Shown: positions 43,828-50,140 of the stretch, piece by piece
How positions within the stretch are numbered: position 1 is the first letter of the stretch
How the letters are laid out: every line of letters starts with the position of its first letter
From: Acetonema longum DSM 6540
GTDB lineage: Bacteria > Bacillota > Negativicutes > Sporomusales > Acetonemataceae
Length of the DNA: 50,140 nt
Direction: 5' to 3'
NCBI RefSeq assembly: GCF_000219125.1
Contig: NZ_AFGF01000079.1
Coordinates: forward strand, 1-50,140
Notes under the pieces: model-generated
Databases searched by the model: none
The model's input: only the letters and a program-made list of their open reading frames with translations
What the model was told of the DNA's origin: nothing
Translations under genes and position numbers: made by a program

Positions 43828-44616
43828 ATGATGCGTTCTTTATGGACTGCCGGGTCAGGCATGGCCGCTCAGCAGGCAAACATCGATGTTATTTCCAATA
43901 ACCTGGCTAACGTGAATACGACCGGCTATAAGAAAAGCCGCAGCGATTTTCAGGATTTGATGTATGCAACCGTCCGTGCGGCTGGGGCAAACAGCGGCGA
44001 GGATACTCAGATTCCCACCGGCATTCAGATTGGCCACGGTGTGCGGCAGGCGGCTACACAAAAAATCTACACCGTAGGTAATCTGCAAAATACCGGCAAC
44101 CCACTGGATGTGGCCATTGAAGGCGAAGGCTTCTTTCAAATTATGATGGAGGACGGCACAGTGGCCTATACCCGGGACGGCGCCTTCAAAAAGGATTCTG
44201 ACGGCAGGCTGGTTACATCGGAAGGATATTTGCTGGAACCGGAACTTACCATTCCTGACAACGCTACCGAGATCAGCATTTCTCCCAACGGTGTTGTAAC
44301 GGCCAAGATATCCGGACAGGTAGATCCCCAAGAACTGGGACAATTGGAAGTGGCCCGGTTTATCAATCCTGCCGGATTGGAAAATATAGGACGCAACCTG
44401 CTGCGGGAAACTGCCGCCTCCGGAACACCGGTGGTTTCCAATCCCGGATCTGAGGGTGCCGGCAGCATAGCGCAGCAGTACCTGGAAATGTCCAACGTCC
44501 AGATCGTGGAAGAAATGGTGAATATGATCGTGGCTCAGCGGGCCTATGAAATGAATAGTAAAGCGATCACCACCTCTGATGAGATGCTTTCCCAGGTAGC
44601 TCAGCTGAAACGCTAG
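43828..44616 (+). CDS. flgG: Flagellar basal-body rod protein FlgG
   Basis: 262 aa, ATG at 43828 (the next ATG codon is adjacent), GGGGGT upstream. FlgG forms the distal rod. The N-terminal LWTAGSGMAAQQANIDVISN and NLANVNTTGYKKSR are typical, as are NPLDVAIEGEGFFQIMMEDG, YTRDGAFKKDSDGRLVT and the C-terminal MSNVQIVEEMVNMIVAQRAY. The length of about 260 is exactly that of the family. It is followed 7 nt later by flgA. Confidence 0.96.
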   Translation: MMRSLWTAGSGMAAQQANIDVISNNLANVNTTGYKKSRSDFQDLMYATVRAAGANSGEDTQIPTGIQIGHGVRQAATQKIYTVGNLQNTGNPLDVAIEGEGFFQIMMEDGTVAYTRDGAFKKDSDGRLVTSEGYLLEPELTIPDNATEISISPNGVVTAKISGQVDPQELGQLEVARFINPAGLENIGRNLLRETAASGTPVVSNPGSEGAGSIAQQYLEMSNVQIVEEMVNMIVAQRAYEMNSKAITTSDEMLSQVAQLKR

Positions 44617-44623
44617 GCAGGGT

Positions 44624-45607
44624 ATGATTAAAAGATGGCTGCTGCTGGTTGCTTTTATGGCGCTGATTGTCCCGAAAACGGTCTGGGCTAATAGTGCGAC
44701 TGCGATTACGGTCGCGGCCGAATCGATAGTGAAAGGGCCGGACATTACCCTGGGAGAAATCGCCGCCATCAAGGGCCCTGACAATCAGCGGATAAAATAT
44801 CTGAGCAGAATTAAATTGGGACCTGCGCCGGCCCCGGGGCAGCGTACCCTGTTCACCCGGGAACTGCTGGGAATTAGATTGCAGGCTGCCCAGGCTGACT
44901 ATGACGGTATTGTCTGGCAGGTGCCACCGGAATTTCAGGTGACAACTGCCTCGCAGCTGCTTGCCGGCGACAGGCTCCAAAAGGCGGCGCTGGCGGGTCT
45001 GAAAAAAAAGTTGGTAATAGATGCTTCCGAGGATGTTGAAGTTACCCTGCTTGATCCTGTGGGTGATAGGTTGGCTCCGACGGGAACCTTTTCTTTTGAT
45101 GTTCAGATTCCCGCGTCAATTCGTTATAGTACACCCATGTCTTTCTATCTCTTAGTGCAGCATGAAGGTACGTTATATCAGCGTATTCCGTTAAAATGCA
45201 CCGTTCGCAGATTCGCCCCGATAGTGGTTACTGTCCGGCCGATAAAAGCCCATGAAGTGCTGACGGCTGAAAAACTTCAGCTGGAACGGCGGGATGTGGG
45301 CAGGCTTACTGCCGATTATATTACGGATATGGAAAAAGTGATCGGACTGGAGGTCAAACGGACCCTGATGACCGGCACTGTTCTTACTGCTTCCCTGCTG
45401 AATCAGCCCGTTCAGGTGAAACGCAACAGCCCGGTTACCATTGTGGGACGAGTTGCCGGCATTGAGATTACTGCCGCAGGCGTGGCGTTGCAGGACGGTC
45501 GGAACGGGCAGGTCATTCAGGTCCGCAACCAAAGCTCCCAGCGGGTTGTTGCCGCTAAGGTGATCAGCGCAGGTATGGTGCAAGTTTTAACCTATCAAAC
45601 GAACTGA
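44624..45607 (+). CDS. flgA: Flagellar P-ring assembly chaperone FlgA
   Basis: 327 aa with a signal peptide (WLLLVAFMALIVPKTVWA, cleavage near residue 22). FlgA acts in the periplasm to help FlgI polymerise into the P ring. The C-terminal SAF domain is recognised from VRPIKAHEVLTAEKLQLERR through VGLEVKRTLMTGTVL-like GLEVKRTLMTGTVLTASLLN and VQVKRNSPVTIVGRVAGIEI. The N-terminal part is longer than in E. coli FlgA (about 219 aa), as in other diderm Firmicutes. Its presence implies a periplasm and outer membrane. Confidence 0.9.
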   Translation: MIKRWLLLVAFMALIVPKTVWANSATAITVAAESIVKGPDITLGEIAAIKGPDNQRIKYLSRIKLGPAPAPGQRTLFTRELLGIRLQAAQADYDGIVWQVPPEFQVTTASQLLAGDRLQKAALAGLKKKLVIDASEDVEVTLLDPVGDRLAPTGTFSFDVQIPASIRYSTPMSFYLLVQHEGTLYQRIPLKCTVRRFAPIVVTVRPIKAHEVLTAEKLQLERRDVGRLTADYITDMEKVIGLEVKRTLMTGTVLTASLLNQPVQVKRNSPVTIVGRVAGIEITAAGVALQDGRNGQVIQVRNQSSQRVVAAKVISAGMVQVLTYQTN

Positions 45608-45617
45608 GGTGACAGTC

Positions 45618-46196
45618 GTGAACCAGGCAAAAATAAGATTGACTCTGACGGTCAGCCTGCTGATACTTCTCTTTCCCGCCTTGTGTGGTGCTACATCTTT
45701 ATGGGTGGATAAAGGCACTCTGTTTACTGACCGCAAGGCTCACGCCGTGGGGGACACCATCACCATTATTGTCAGCGAAAGCATGACGGCTCTGCGGAGT
45801 GGTGATGCCGCGAATTCCAAAGAATCCAGCATGTCCATGTCTGGTACGGGCGATTTGGATTTCCTGCCTGGTTTTGGCGCCAATTCAAAGGACAGCTTCG
45901 CCACCAAAGGCTCCATTTCCAACAAGAACGCCGTTATGGCCAGACTCACCGTCCAGGTTGTCGAAATTAAGCCTAATGGCAATCTGGTCTTGAGCGGCAA
46001 GCAAACTATCAAGCAGCACGGTGAAGAACAGCGAATCCTGATCAACGGCACGGTGCGGCCGGAAGATGTTACTGCCGATAATACGGTTTTATCCACTTAT
46101 GTAGCTAACGCCGAAATCAATATTGAAGGGTCCGGCCCCATTGCCAGAAAGCAGAAGCAGGGAGTGCTGACCCAACTCTTTAATTTCTTATTCTAG
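45618..46196 (+). CDS. flgH: Flagellar L-ring protein FlgH
   Basis: 192 aa from the GTG at 45618, chosen because GAGGTGA (45606-45612) is correctly spaced for it and overlaps the earlier GTG at 45609. FlgH forms the outer-membrane L ring. The conserved C-terminal half is clear: DTITIIVSESMTA, the FLPGFG stretch, then RLTVQVVEIKPNGNLVLSG and RPEDVTADNTVLSTYVANAEI. The N terminus is hydrophobic (LTVSLLILLFPALCGATSLW). The only Cys is in PALCG, which is not a good lipobox, so normal lipidation of FlgH is doubtful here. Confidence 0.93.
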   Translation: MNQAKIRLTLTVSLLILLFPALCGATSLWVDKGTLFTDRKAHAVGDTITIIVSESMTALRSGDAANSKESSMSMSGTGDLDFLPGFGANSKDSFATKGSISNKNAVMARLTVQVVEIKPNGNLVLSGKQTIKQHGEEQRILINGTVRPEDVTADNTVLSTYVANAEINIEGSGPIARKQKQGVLTQLFNFLF

Positions 46197-46197
46197 G

Positions 46198-46360
46198 AAT
46201 CTGTTGCAAAACTCATCTGCAGCCTCGAATCTGAGACCGTTCAAAAAGGTTCAGGTGCAAGGCGTGACGAGGACGGGCGTAAGACTGTGCGTTCATAGGG
46301 TACGTCGAACGCCCGCCCGCAGGAACAACGAAGCAGATGGGCCTTTTTCAACGGTCTCTT
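46198..46360. repeat. Modular hairpin repeat, copy 7, inside the flagellar operon
   Basis: Arms 46234-46258 (AGACCGTTCAAAAAGG...) and 46333-46357 (GCAGATGGGCCTTTTTCAAC...) pair. The interior has the GACGGGCGTAAGACTGTGCG and TACGTCGAACGCCCGCCCGC module found inverted in copy 3. The left flank TTGCAAAACTCATCTGCAG is complete here and begins about 8 nt after the flgH stop. flgH and flgI are usually nearly adjacent, so this copy looks inserted in the operon. Confidence 0.88.
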
Positions 46361-46382
46361 AGGGACTGGAGGCGAGACGCCT

Positions 46383-47489
46383 ATGCGTAAAGTATTATGT
46401 TTATCGCTGATCGCGATGCTGGCAGTCAGCCTGACTGCCGCACTGGCTGCGCCGGTAAATACCCGGATCAAGGATCTGGCCAAAGTGCAGGGGGTCAGGA
46501 GCAATCAGCTGGTTGGTTATGGACTGGTGGTGGGTTTGGCTGGGACCGGCGACAGCGATAAGGCGGAATATACCATTCAGTCTATTGCCAGTATGCTGAA
46601 GTCTTTCGGCATCACTGCTCCCATGGATAACCTTCGGCCGAAAAATATGGCGGCTGTTATGATTACGGCTGAATTACCGCCTTTTGCCAAGCCGGGAGAT
46701 ACCATTGACATTGCCGTGTCTTCCATCGGAGATGCCAAGAGTCTCCAGGGCGGGACTCTTTTACAGGCGCCTCTGAAGGCTGCCAATGGACAAGTTTATG
46801 CTGTCGCCCAGGGAGCCTTGTCTATCGGGGGATTTTCCGTGAGTGGCGGTGGTTCCCGTACCCAAAAGAATTTTCCCACGGTTGGCTCGGTTCCCTCCGG
46901 AGCGATTGTAGAGCAGGAAGTTCCCAATCAAATCGGCGCCAACGGTACGATTGCCCTAAGTCTCCGTCAACCGGACTTTACCACGGCCAACCGGATCGCC
47001 GAAGCGGTGGAAAGTCGTTTTGGACCGATATCCCAAGCCCGGGATCCGGGAACAGTAGCTGTAACAATACCTAACTATTACCAGCAAAATGTAGTAGGAT
47101 TTGTTGCTGCCCTTGAAGAATTATATGTAAGACCGGACAGCGTCGCTAAAGTTGTGATTAATGAACGGACTGGCACAGTTGTTATGGGGTCCCATGTGGC
47201 TGTCAGCGAAGTGGCGGTGGCCCAGGGCAGTCTGAATGTCCGCATTGTCAACCGTCCGGAGGTTTCCCAGCCAGCTCCTTTTTCAGACGGCGAAACAGTA
47301 GTCACTGAGCAGCAGCAGATAACTGTCTCCGACAAACCGGCCAGTTTTATAGTTCTTCCCTCAACGGCCAATGTGGGAGATGTGGTAAATGCCTTGAATG
47401 CTGTGGGCGCCACTTCCCGGGATGTAATCGCGATTTTGCAGGCGATGAAAGCAGCCGGTGCGTTGCATGCTGAAATTCAAATTATGTAA
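46383..47489 (+). CDS. flgI: Flagellar P-ring protein FlgI
   Basis: 368 aa with a signal peptide (VLCLSLIAMLAVSLTAALA, cleavage near residue 22). It forms the periplasmic P ring around the rod. Family features are RIKDLAKVQGVRSNQLVGYG and LVVGLAGTGDSDKAEYT near the N terminus, then KNMAAVMITAELPPFAKPGD, and at the C terminus VVNALNAVGATSRDVIAILQ and AMKAAGALHAEIQIM. Length is standard. ATG at 46383 with a GGAGGCGAGACG site, 22 nt after the repeat. Confidence 0.97.
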   Translation: MRKVLCLSLIAMLAVSLTAALAAPVNTRIKDLAKVQGVRSNQLVGYGLVVGLAGTGDSDKAEYTIQSIASMLKSFGITAPMDNLRPKNMAAVMITAELPPFAKPGDTIDIAVSSIGDAKSLQGGTLLQAPLKAANGQVYAVAQGALSIGGFSVSGGGSRTQKNFPTVGSVPSGAIVEQEVPNQIGANGTIALSLRQPDFTTANRIAEAVESRFGPISQARDPGTVAVTIPNYYQQNVVGFVAALEELYVRPDSVAKVVINERTGTVVMGSHVAVSEVAVAQGSLNVRIVNRPEVSQPAPFSDGETVVTEQQQITVSDKPASFIVLPSTANVGDVVNALNAVGATSRDVIAILQAMKAAGALHAEIQIM

Positions 47490-47600
47490 AGGCTGCTGCA
47501 AAATGCCCATCTGCGTTGTTGCTCCTGCGGTTACTTGCTTGCATACCACTCCGTATGCGGCGCGGCGTATCCTCGTCGCGCCTGCAGCAACCTCGCAGAG
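47490..47600. repeat. Diverged hairpin repeat, copy 8, between flgI and flgJ
   Basis: GGCTGCTGCA (47490-47499) is inverted at 47583-47592 with one mismatch. ATGCCCATCTGCGTTGTTGC (47503-47522) and TCCTGCGG match the left-arm interior of the main family, but the outer CCGTTGAAAAAGG is replaced by GCTGCTGCAAAA. The centre CGTATGCGGCGCGG/CGTCGCGCC forms a further stem. It starts immediately after the flgI stop codon. Confidence 0.7.
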
Positions 47601-47625
47601 GAAATTATAATAGCGGGTGAGATAT

Positions 47626-48024
47626 ATGAAAATTAACGGTCTTGGCCTTGGCAACGAAGGCTTGTTTGCCGGCAGGCAAACAATAGAAGAAAACAGTGCC
47701 GCAGGATTTAAACAGCACTTGGACGCGGCGGTCGCCAAGCAGGAGAAAAGGACAGACCCCCAACAAGATCCCCGATTGAAAGAGGCCTGCCAGGAGATGG
47801 AAGCCGTCTTCCTGAATATGATGATGAAATCCATGCGGGCAACGGTGCAAAAGTCCAGCCTGTTGGGGGACACCTCCCAGGAAGAAATTTTTCGTTCCAT
47901 GCTGGATGCTGAAATGACAAAAAACATGGCGCATGCAGGGGGAACGGGCTTCGGGGATATGTTATACCGCCAGCTTAGCTTAAACGGCGTAACCGTATCT
48001 AACAAGGGCCAGGCACAACGGTAG
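47626..48024 (+). CDS. flgJ: Flagellar rod-binding protein FlgJ, single-domain form
   Basis: 132 aa from the ATG at 47626 (GCGGGTGAG upstream). It corresponds to the N-terminal rod-binding domain of FlgJ (LKEACQEMEAVFLNMMMKSM, then EEIFRSMLDAEMTKNMA and GTGFGDMLYRQL). The muramidase domain of enterobacterial FlgJ is absent, as is usual outside Proteobacteria. It should act as the rod cap or scaffold. The stop codon is at the loop edge of a terminator hairpin that ends the flagellar operon. Confidence 0.88.
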   Translation: MKINGLGLGNEGLFAGRQTIEENSAAGFKQHLDAAVAKQEKRTDPQQDPRLKEACQEMEAVFLNMMMKSMRATVQKSSLLGDTSQEEIFRSMLDAEMTKNMAHAGGTGFGDMLYRQLSLNGVTVSNKGQAQR

Positions 48025-48038
48025 TGCCTGGCTTTCTT
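48008..48038 (+). terminator. Intrinsic terminator of the flagellar operon
   Basis: GCCAGGCAC (48008-48016) pairs perfectly with GTGCCTGGC (48024-48032) around a 7-nt loop, followed by TTTCTT. It overlaps the last codons of flgJ. Confidence 0.8.
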
Positions 48039-48100
48039 AATAGAATGCGGGGAACGACCCAAATATTTATTATGATTTTCAGACGGGAGGATTACATAGA

Positions 48101-49525
48101 ATGGTGCGACTGCACAAAAAATGGATTCTTATTCAAATGATAGTATGTATGTTTTTGCTGGCGGTTACCGGCTGGGCTGCGCCCGAGCAGCTGGCCCTGC
48201 AGCAAATCCGGTTTACCGAGTCAGCGGAATCGGTGCGCGTTGTTTTTGATTTGAACGGAAAACCGACTTATAAGGTGATGCAATTGACAAATCCGGTCCG
48301 GATTGTCGTGGATATTGACGGTGCTGTGAACGATTCGGGCGTCACCCAGATGAGTCTGCAGGATCCGTTTATCCAAGGCATTCGGATAGGTCATCCTGAG
48401 CCCGGCAAACTTCGCTTCGTCATCGATTGCAAACTGGTGGCGGCGCCCAAGGTGTTTACCCTGACCAACCCGGACCGTCTGGTCATTGACCTTGCCAAAA
48501 TTTATGAACATAAAAACCAGGATGAGATCCAACCTGGCCTTACCCATACTTCCTGGGTGCGGGGCCGGACCGAAGGCCCTGTGGGCATTTACATCCTGGA
48601 ACTGGATCCCAAGGCCGGATTCGCTTTAAAGCCAGCTCTGTCCAATGATATGATTCCGGGAACAGAACCACTGACCCAAATCAGCAACCGCCATAATGCG
48701 ATAGCAGCAGTCAACGGCTCCTATTTCGCCCCTAACGGCGAGATTATCGGGCTATTGAAAATAGACGGGGAAATCATCAGCACGCCGCGCCGGCCGCGTA
48801 CGGCAGCGGGGATCTTAAATGACGGCAGCGTGATTATTGATCAGGTGAACTATCAGGGAACAGCCATGTTGCCCGAAGGCACTCTGGTTGCTATCAACGG
48901 GGTCAACTATCAGCGCCCGGACAATGAGCTGATTCTCTATAACCGCCATTATGGACAAACTACCCGTACCAGCAACTCCGGCGCTGAATACACGATTATT
49001 GCCGAAACGGTTGTATCCATTCAAAACGGTAATTCTTCCATTCCCACCAATGGGGTGGTTCTGTCAGCTCATGGCACAGCTGCGAAAAAACTGGCCCATT
49101 TAAATGTAGGTGATCGAATCCACATCAGCCAAACTCTGGGCAAACAGTGGGATGAAACCATCCATGTCCTGGGAGCCGGACCGATGCTGGTCAAGGACAG
49201 CAGTATCTACCTGACCACTAAAATCGAAGAATTTGGCGCCGATGTGGCTGGCGGCAGGGCGCCGCGGACAGCGATAGGCGTCAAACCGGATGGCAAAATC
49301 CTGTTAGTAGTGGTGGATGGCCGGCAGAGCCGCAGCGTTGGCTTCAGCTTGCTGGAACTGGCCATACTGATGCAGGAACTGGGCGCTGTCCATGCCATGA
49401 ACCTGGACGGCGGCGGTTCCAGTGAGATCCTTGTCAACCAAAAAGTAATGAATAAACCCTCGGATGGCAAAGAACGCCGGGTAGGCAGCGGGTTGCTGGT
49501 TGTGCCGCATAAACTTGCTATTTAG
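48101..49525 (+). CDS. AMIN-domain and phosphodiester-glycosidase (NAGPA/DUF2233) protein
   Basis: 474 aa with a signal peptide (WILIQMIVCMFLLAVTGWAA, cleavage near residue 26). Residues about 28-130 form an AMIN domain (VRVVFDLNGKPTYKVMQLT, VRIVVDIDGAV, RLVIDLAK), which binds cell wall. The C-terminal part from about residue 165 is the NAGPA-type phosphodiester glycosidase domain: AAVNGSYFAPNGEIIGL, GAGPMLVKD, GRAPRTAIGVKPDGKILLVV, VDGRQSRSVGFSLLELA and the hallmark NLDGGGSSEI. It probably cleaves a sugar phosphodiester in the envelope. A similar architecture occurs in spore-related and envelope proteins of Firmicutes; the substrate is unknown. Confidence 0.88.
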   Translation: MVRLHKKWILIQMIVCMFLLAVTGWAAPEQLALQQIRFTESAESVRVVFDLNGKPTYKVMQLTNPVRIVVDIDGAVNDSGVTQMSLQDPFIQGIRIGHPEPGKLRFVIDCKLVAAPKVFTLTNPDRLVIDLAKIYEHKNQDEIQPGLTHTSWVRGRTEGPVGIYILELDPKAGFALKPALSNDMIPGTEPLTQISNRHNAIAAVNGSYFAPNGEIIGLLKIDGEIISTPRRPRTAAGILNDGSVIIDQVNYQGTAMLPEGTLVAINGVNYQRPDNELILYNRHYGQTTRTSNSGAEYTIIAETVVSIQNGNSSIPTNGVVLSAHGTAAKKLAHLNVGDRIHISQTLGKQWDETIHVLGAGPMLVKDSSIYLTTKIEEFGADVAGGRAPRTAIGVKPDGKILLVVVDGRQSRSVGFSLLELAILMQELGAVHAMNLDGGGSSEILVNQKVMNKPSDGKERRVGSGLLVVPHKLAI

Positions 49526-49542
49526 CGTGAATCAGGTATAAT
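49515..49542 (+). promoter_or_regulatory. Promoter of the small lipoyl-like membrane protein gene
   Basis: TTGCTA (49515-49520), 16 nt, TATAAT (49537-49542). The -35 box lies inside the last codons of the preceding gene. The transcript would start near 49549, giving a leader of about 110 nt. Confidence 0.6.
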
Positions 49543-49614
49543 GAAAATAAGACGATAGATCACGATACGATGTATTATATCCAGGATCTGTACCTGTAGC
49601 GTCTCAATAATGCA

Positions 49615-49650
49615 GGCGCATCCTCTCGTTACGAGAGCGCGCCGGGGAGG
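49615..49650 (+). promoter_or_regulatory. Leader hairpin abutting the ribosome site
   Basis: GGCGC (49615-49619) pairs with GCGCC (49639-49643), and inside CTCTCG-TTA-CGAGAG (49623-49637) is a perfect hairpin. The ribosome site GGGGAGG (49644-49650) starts on the next base. The arrangement could modulate ribosome access or protect the mRNA. Confidence 0.5.
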
Positions 49651-49658
49651 TAGATGCG

Positions 49659-49973
49659 ATGTCCCGCAACCAAAAGAGGCTTTTGATCGTCAGTATTCTG
49701 ATGATCATCTTGGTTAGCGCCTGGGTCTCAGCTGCCGGCGTTCTGGTGGACCAACGCAGTGTACTGTCCGGCAAAGTGCATGCTGTTGTCGGTCCTGGCT
49801 CTGCCGTAAAGGAAGGCGATGTCCTGGTTGTCGTCAATACCATTGTCGGGCCTTCACCCGCCGTGCGGGCTACCGTAGACGGTGTAGTGAGAGAAATCCT
49901 CGTCAAGCCGGGCCAAGATGTCCGGCAGGGGACGATTGCAGTCCGCATAGAGCCCAGTAAAGGGAACCGTTGA
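49659..49973 (+). CDS. Small membrane-anchored protein with biotinyl/lipoyl-like domain; stop inside a repeat
   Basis: 104 aa, ATG at 49659, GGGGAGG 8 nt upstream. A membrane segment (about residues 8-27, LLIVSILMIILVSAWVSAAG) is followed by a compact beta domain that reads like the barrel-sandwich of HlyD/biotinyl-lipoyl proteins: VHAVVGPGSAVKEGDVLVVV, then VRATVDGVVREILVKPGQDV and GTIAVRIEP. No modifiable MKM or DKA lysine motif is present. It lacks the coiled-coil hairpin of efflux adaptors. Role unknown; perhaps an envelope scaffold. The end ...KGNR-stop is read from AACCGTTGA, the left end of repeat copy 9. Confidence 0.75.
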   Translation: MSRNQKRLLIVSILMIILVSAWVSAAGVLVDQRSVLSGKVHAVVGPGSAVKEGDVLVVVNTIVGPSPAVRATVDGVVREILVKPGQDVRQGTIAVRIEPSKGNR

Positions 49974-50140
49974 AGAAGGCCCATCTGCATCACTTCAGCC
50001 TCCTGCGGGCGGGCTCAGTCAGAAGCGCCTCTTTTCGGATTCTAGGCAATAGATATTTTGCTGTGACTACGCCGAAAAGCGACCTACTTTCTTCCTGATC
50101 TCACGATGCTTCGCATCTTTCTAGTATCGACGTACCCGCG
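49966..50140. repeat. Modular hairpin repeat, copy 9 (cut by the window end)
   Basis: The left arm AACCGTTGAAGAAGGCCCAT (49966-49985) is followed by CACTTCAGCCTCCTGCGGGC, the same module as copy 4. A CTCTTTTCGG/CCGAAAAG hairpin pair (about 50029 and 50072) and GCTGTGACTACGCCGAAAAG, close to the copy 4 interior, come next. The expected right arm is not reached before the window ends. Confidence 0.8.

Overview
The window reads as a chromosomal segment of an anaerobic, flagellated, endospore-forming bacterium with an outer membrane, most likely a Negativicute of the Sporomusa type. Spore genes (spoIID, a spoIIQ-like gene, spoIIID) sit beside P-ring and L-ring flagellar genes (flgA, flgH, flgI) and an RND efflux pump, a combination that points to a diderm Firmicute. 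The gene order is the classical Firmicutes block rpmE - prfA - prmC - ywlC - mntP - ywlE - rpiB - ywlG - glyA - upp - comEB - wecA/wecB - atp operon - ywmB - murA - spoIID - spoIIQ - spoIIID - mbl - flgF/flgG. The genus is an inference from memory and was not checked by a search.

Layout. (1) 1-5.1 kb, minus strand: a TetR-type regulator, a membrane-fusion adaptor lipoprotein and an RND pump form one operon, with a sigma-A promoter whose spacer holds a perfect palindrome (probable operator). (2) 5.1-15.8 kb, plus strand: two small unknown genes, then translation and nucleotide housekeeping genes. prfA carries an apparent frameshift near 8350. (3) 15.8-26.6 kb: a compact [NiFe]-hydrogenase island (small and large subunits, cytochrome b, a small HMA-like protein, hypA, hypB, maturation protease, hypF, hypC, hypD, hypE), bounded on both sides by intrinsic terminators and lying between comEB and wecA. 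(4) 26.8-29.2 kb: two genes for lipid-linked amino-sugar synthesis, then an intergenic region with a possible structured RNA. (5) 29.6-36.7 kb: the complete F1Fo ATP synthase operon, with an unusual c subunit. (6) 36.8-43 kb: ywmB, murA, spoIID, spoIIQ-like, spoIIID and mbl, with sporulation-sigma-like promoters. (7) 42.9-48 kb: flagellar rod and ring genes. (8) 48.1-50 kb: an AMIN/phosphodiester glycosidase protein and a small membrane protein with a biotinyl/lipoyl-like domain.

The most unusual structure is a family of modular, hairpin-forming intergenic repeats. They share arms of the type CCGTTGAAAAAGGC..CATCTGC and occur at about nine places (6200, 9513, 12305, 13119, 40184, 41140, 46198, 47490 and 49967). 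In four genes the stop codon TGA lies inside the repeat end (CCGTTGA), so the repeat writes the last arginine codon and the stop. Several copies lie inside operons or directly against promoters or start codons. Other points of note are a CXXCGC metal-binding motif, usual at the HypB N terminus, relocated to a separate small HMA-fold protein, and an ATP synthase c subunit with a second carboxylate in helix 1.
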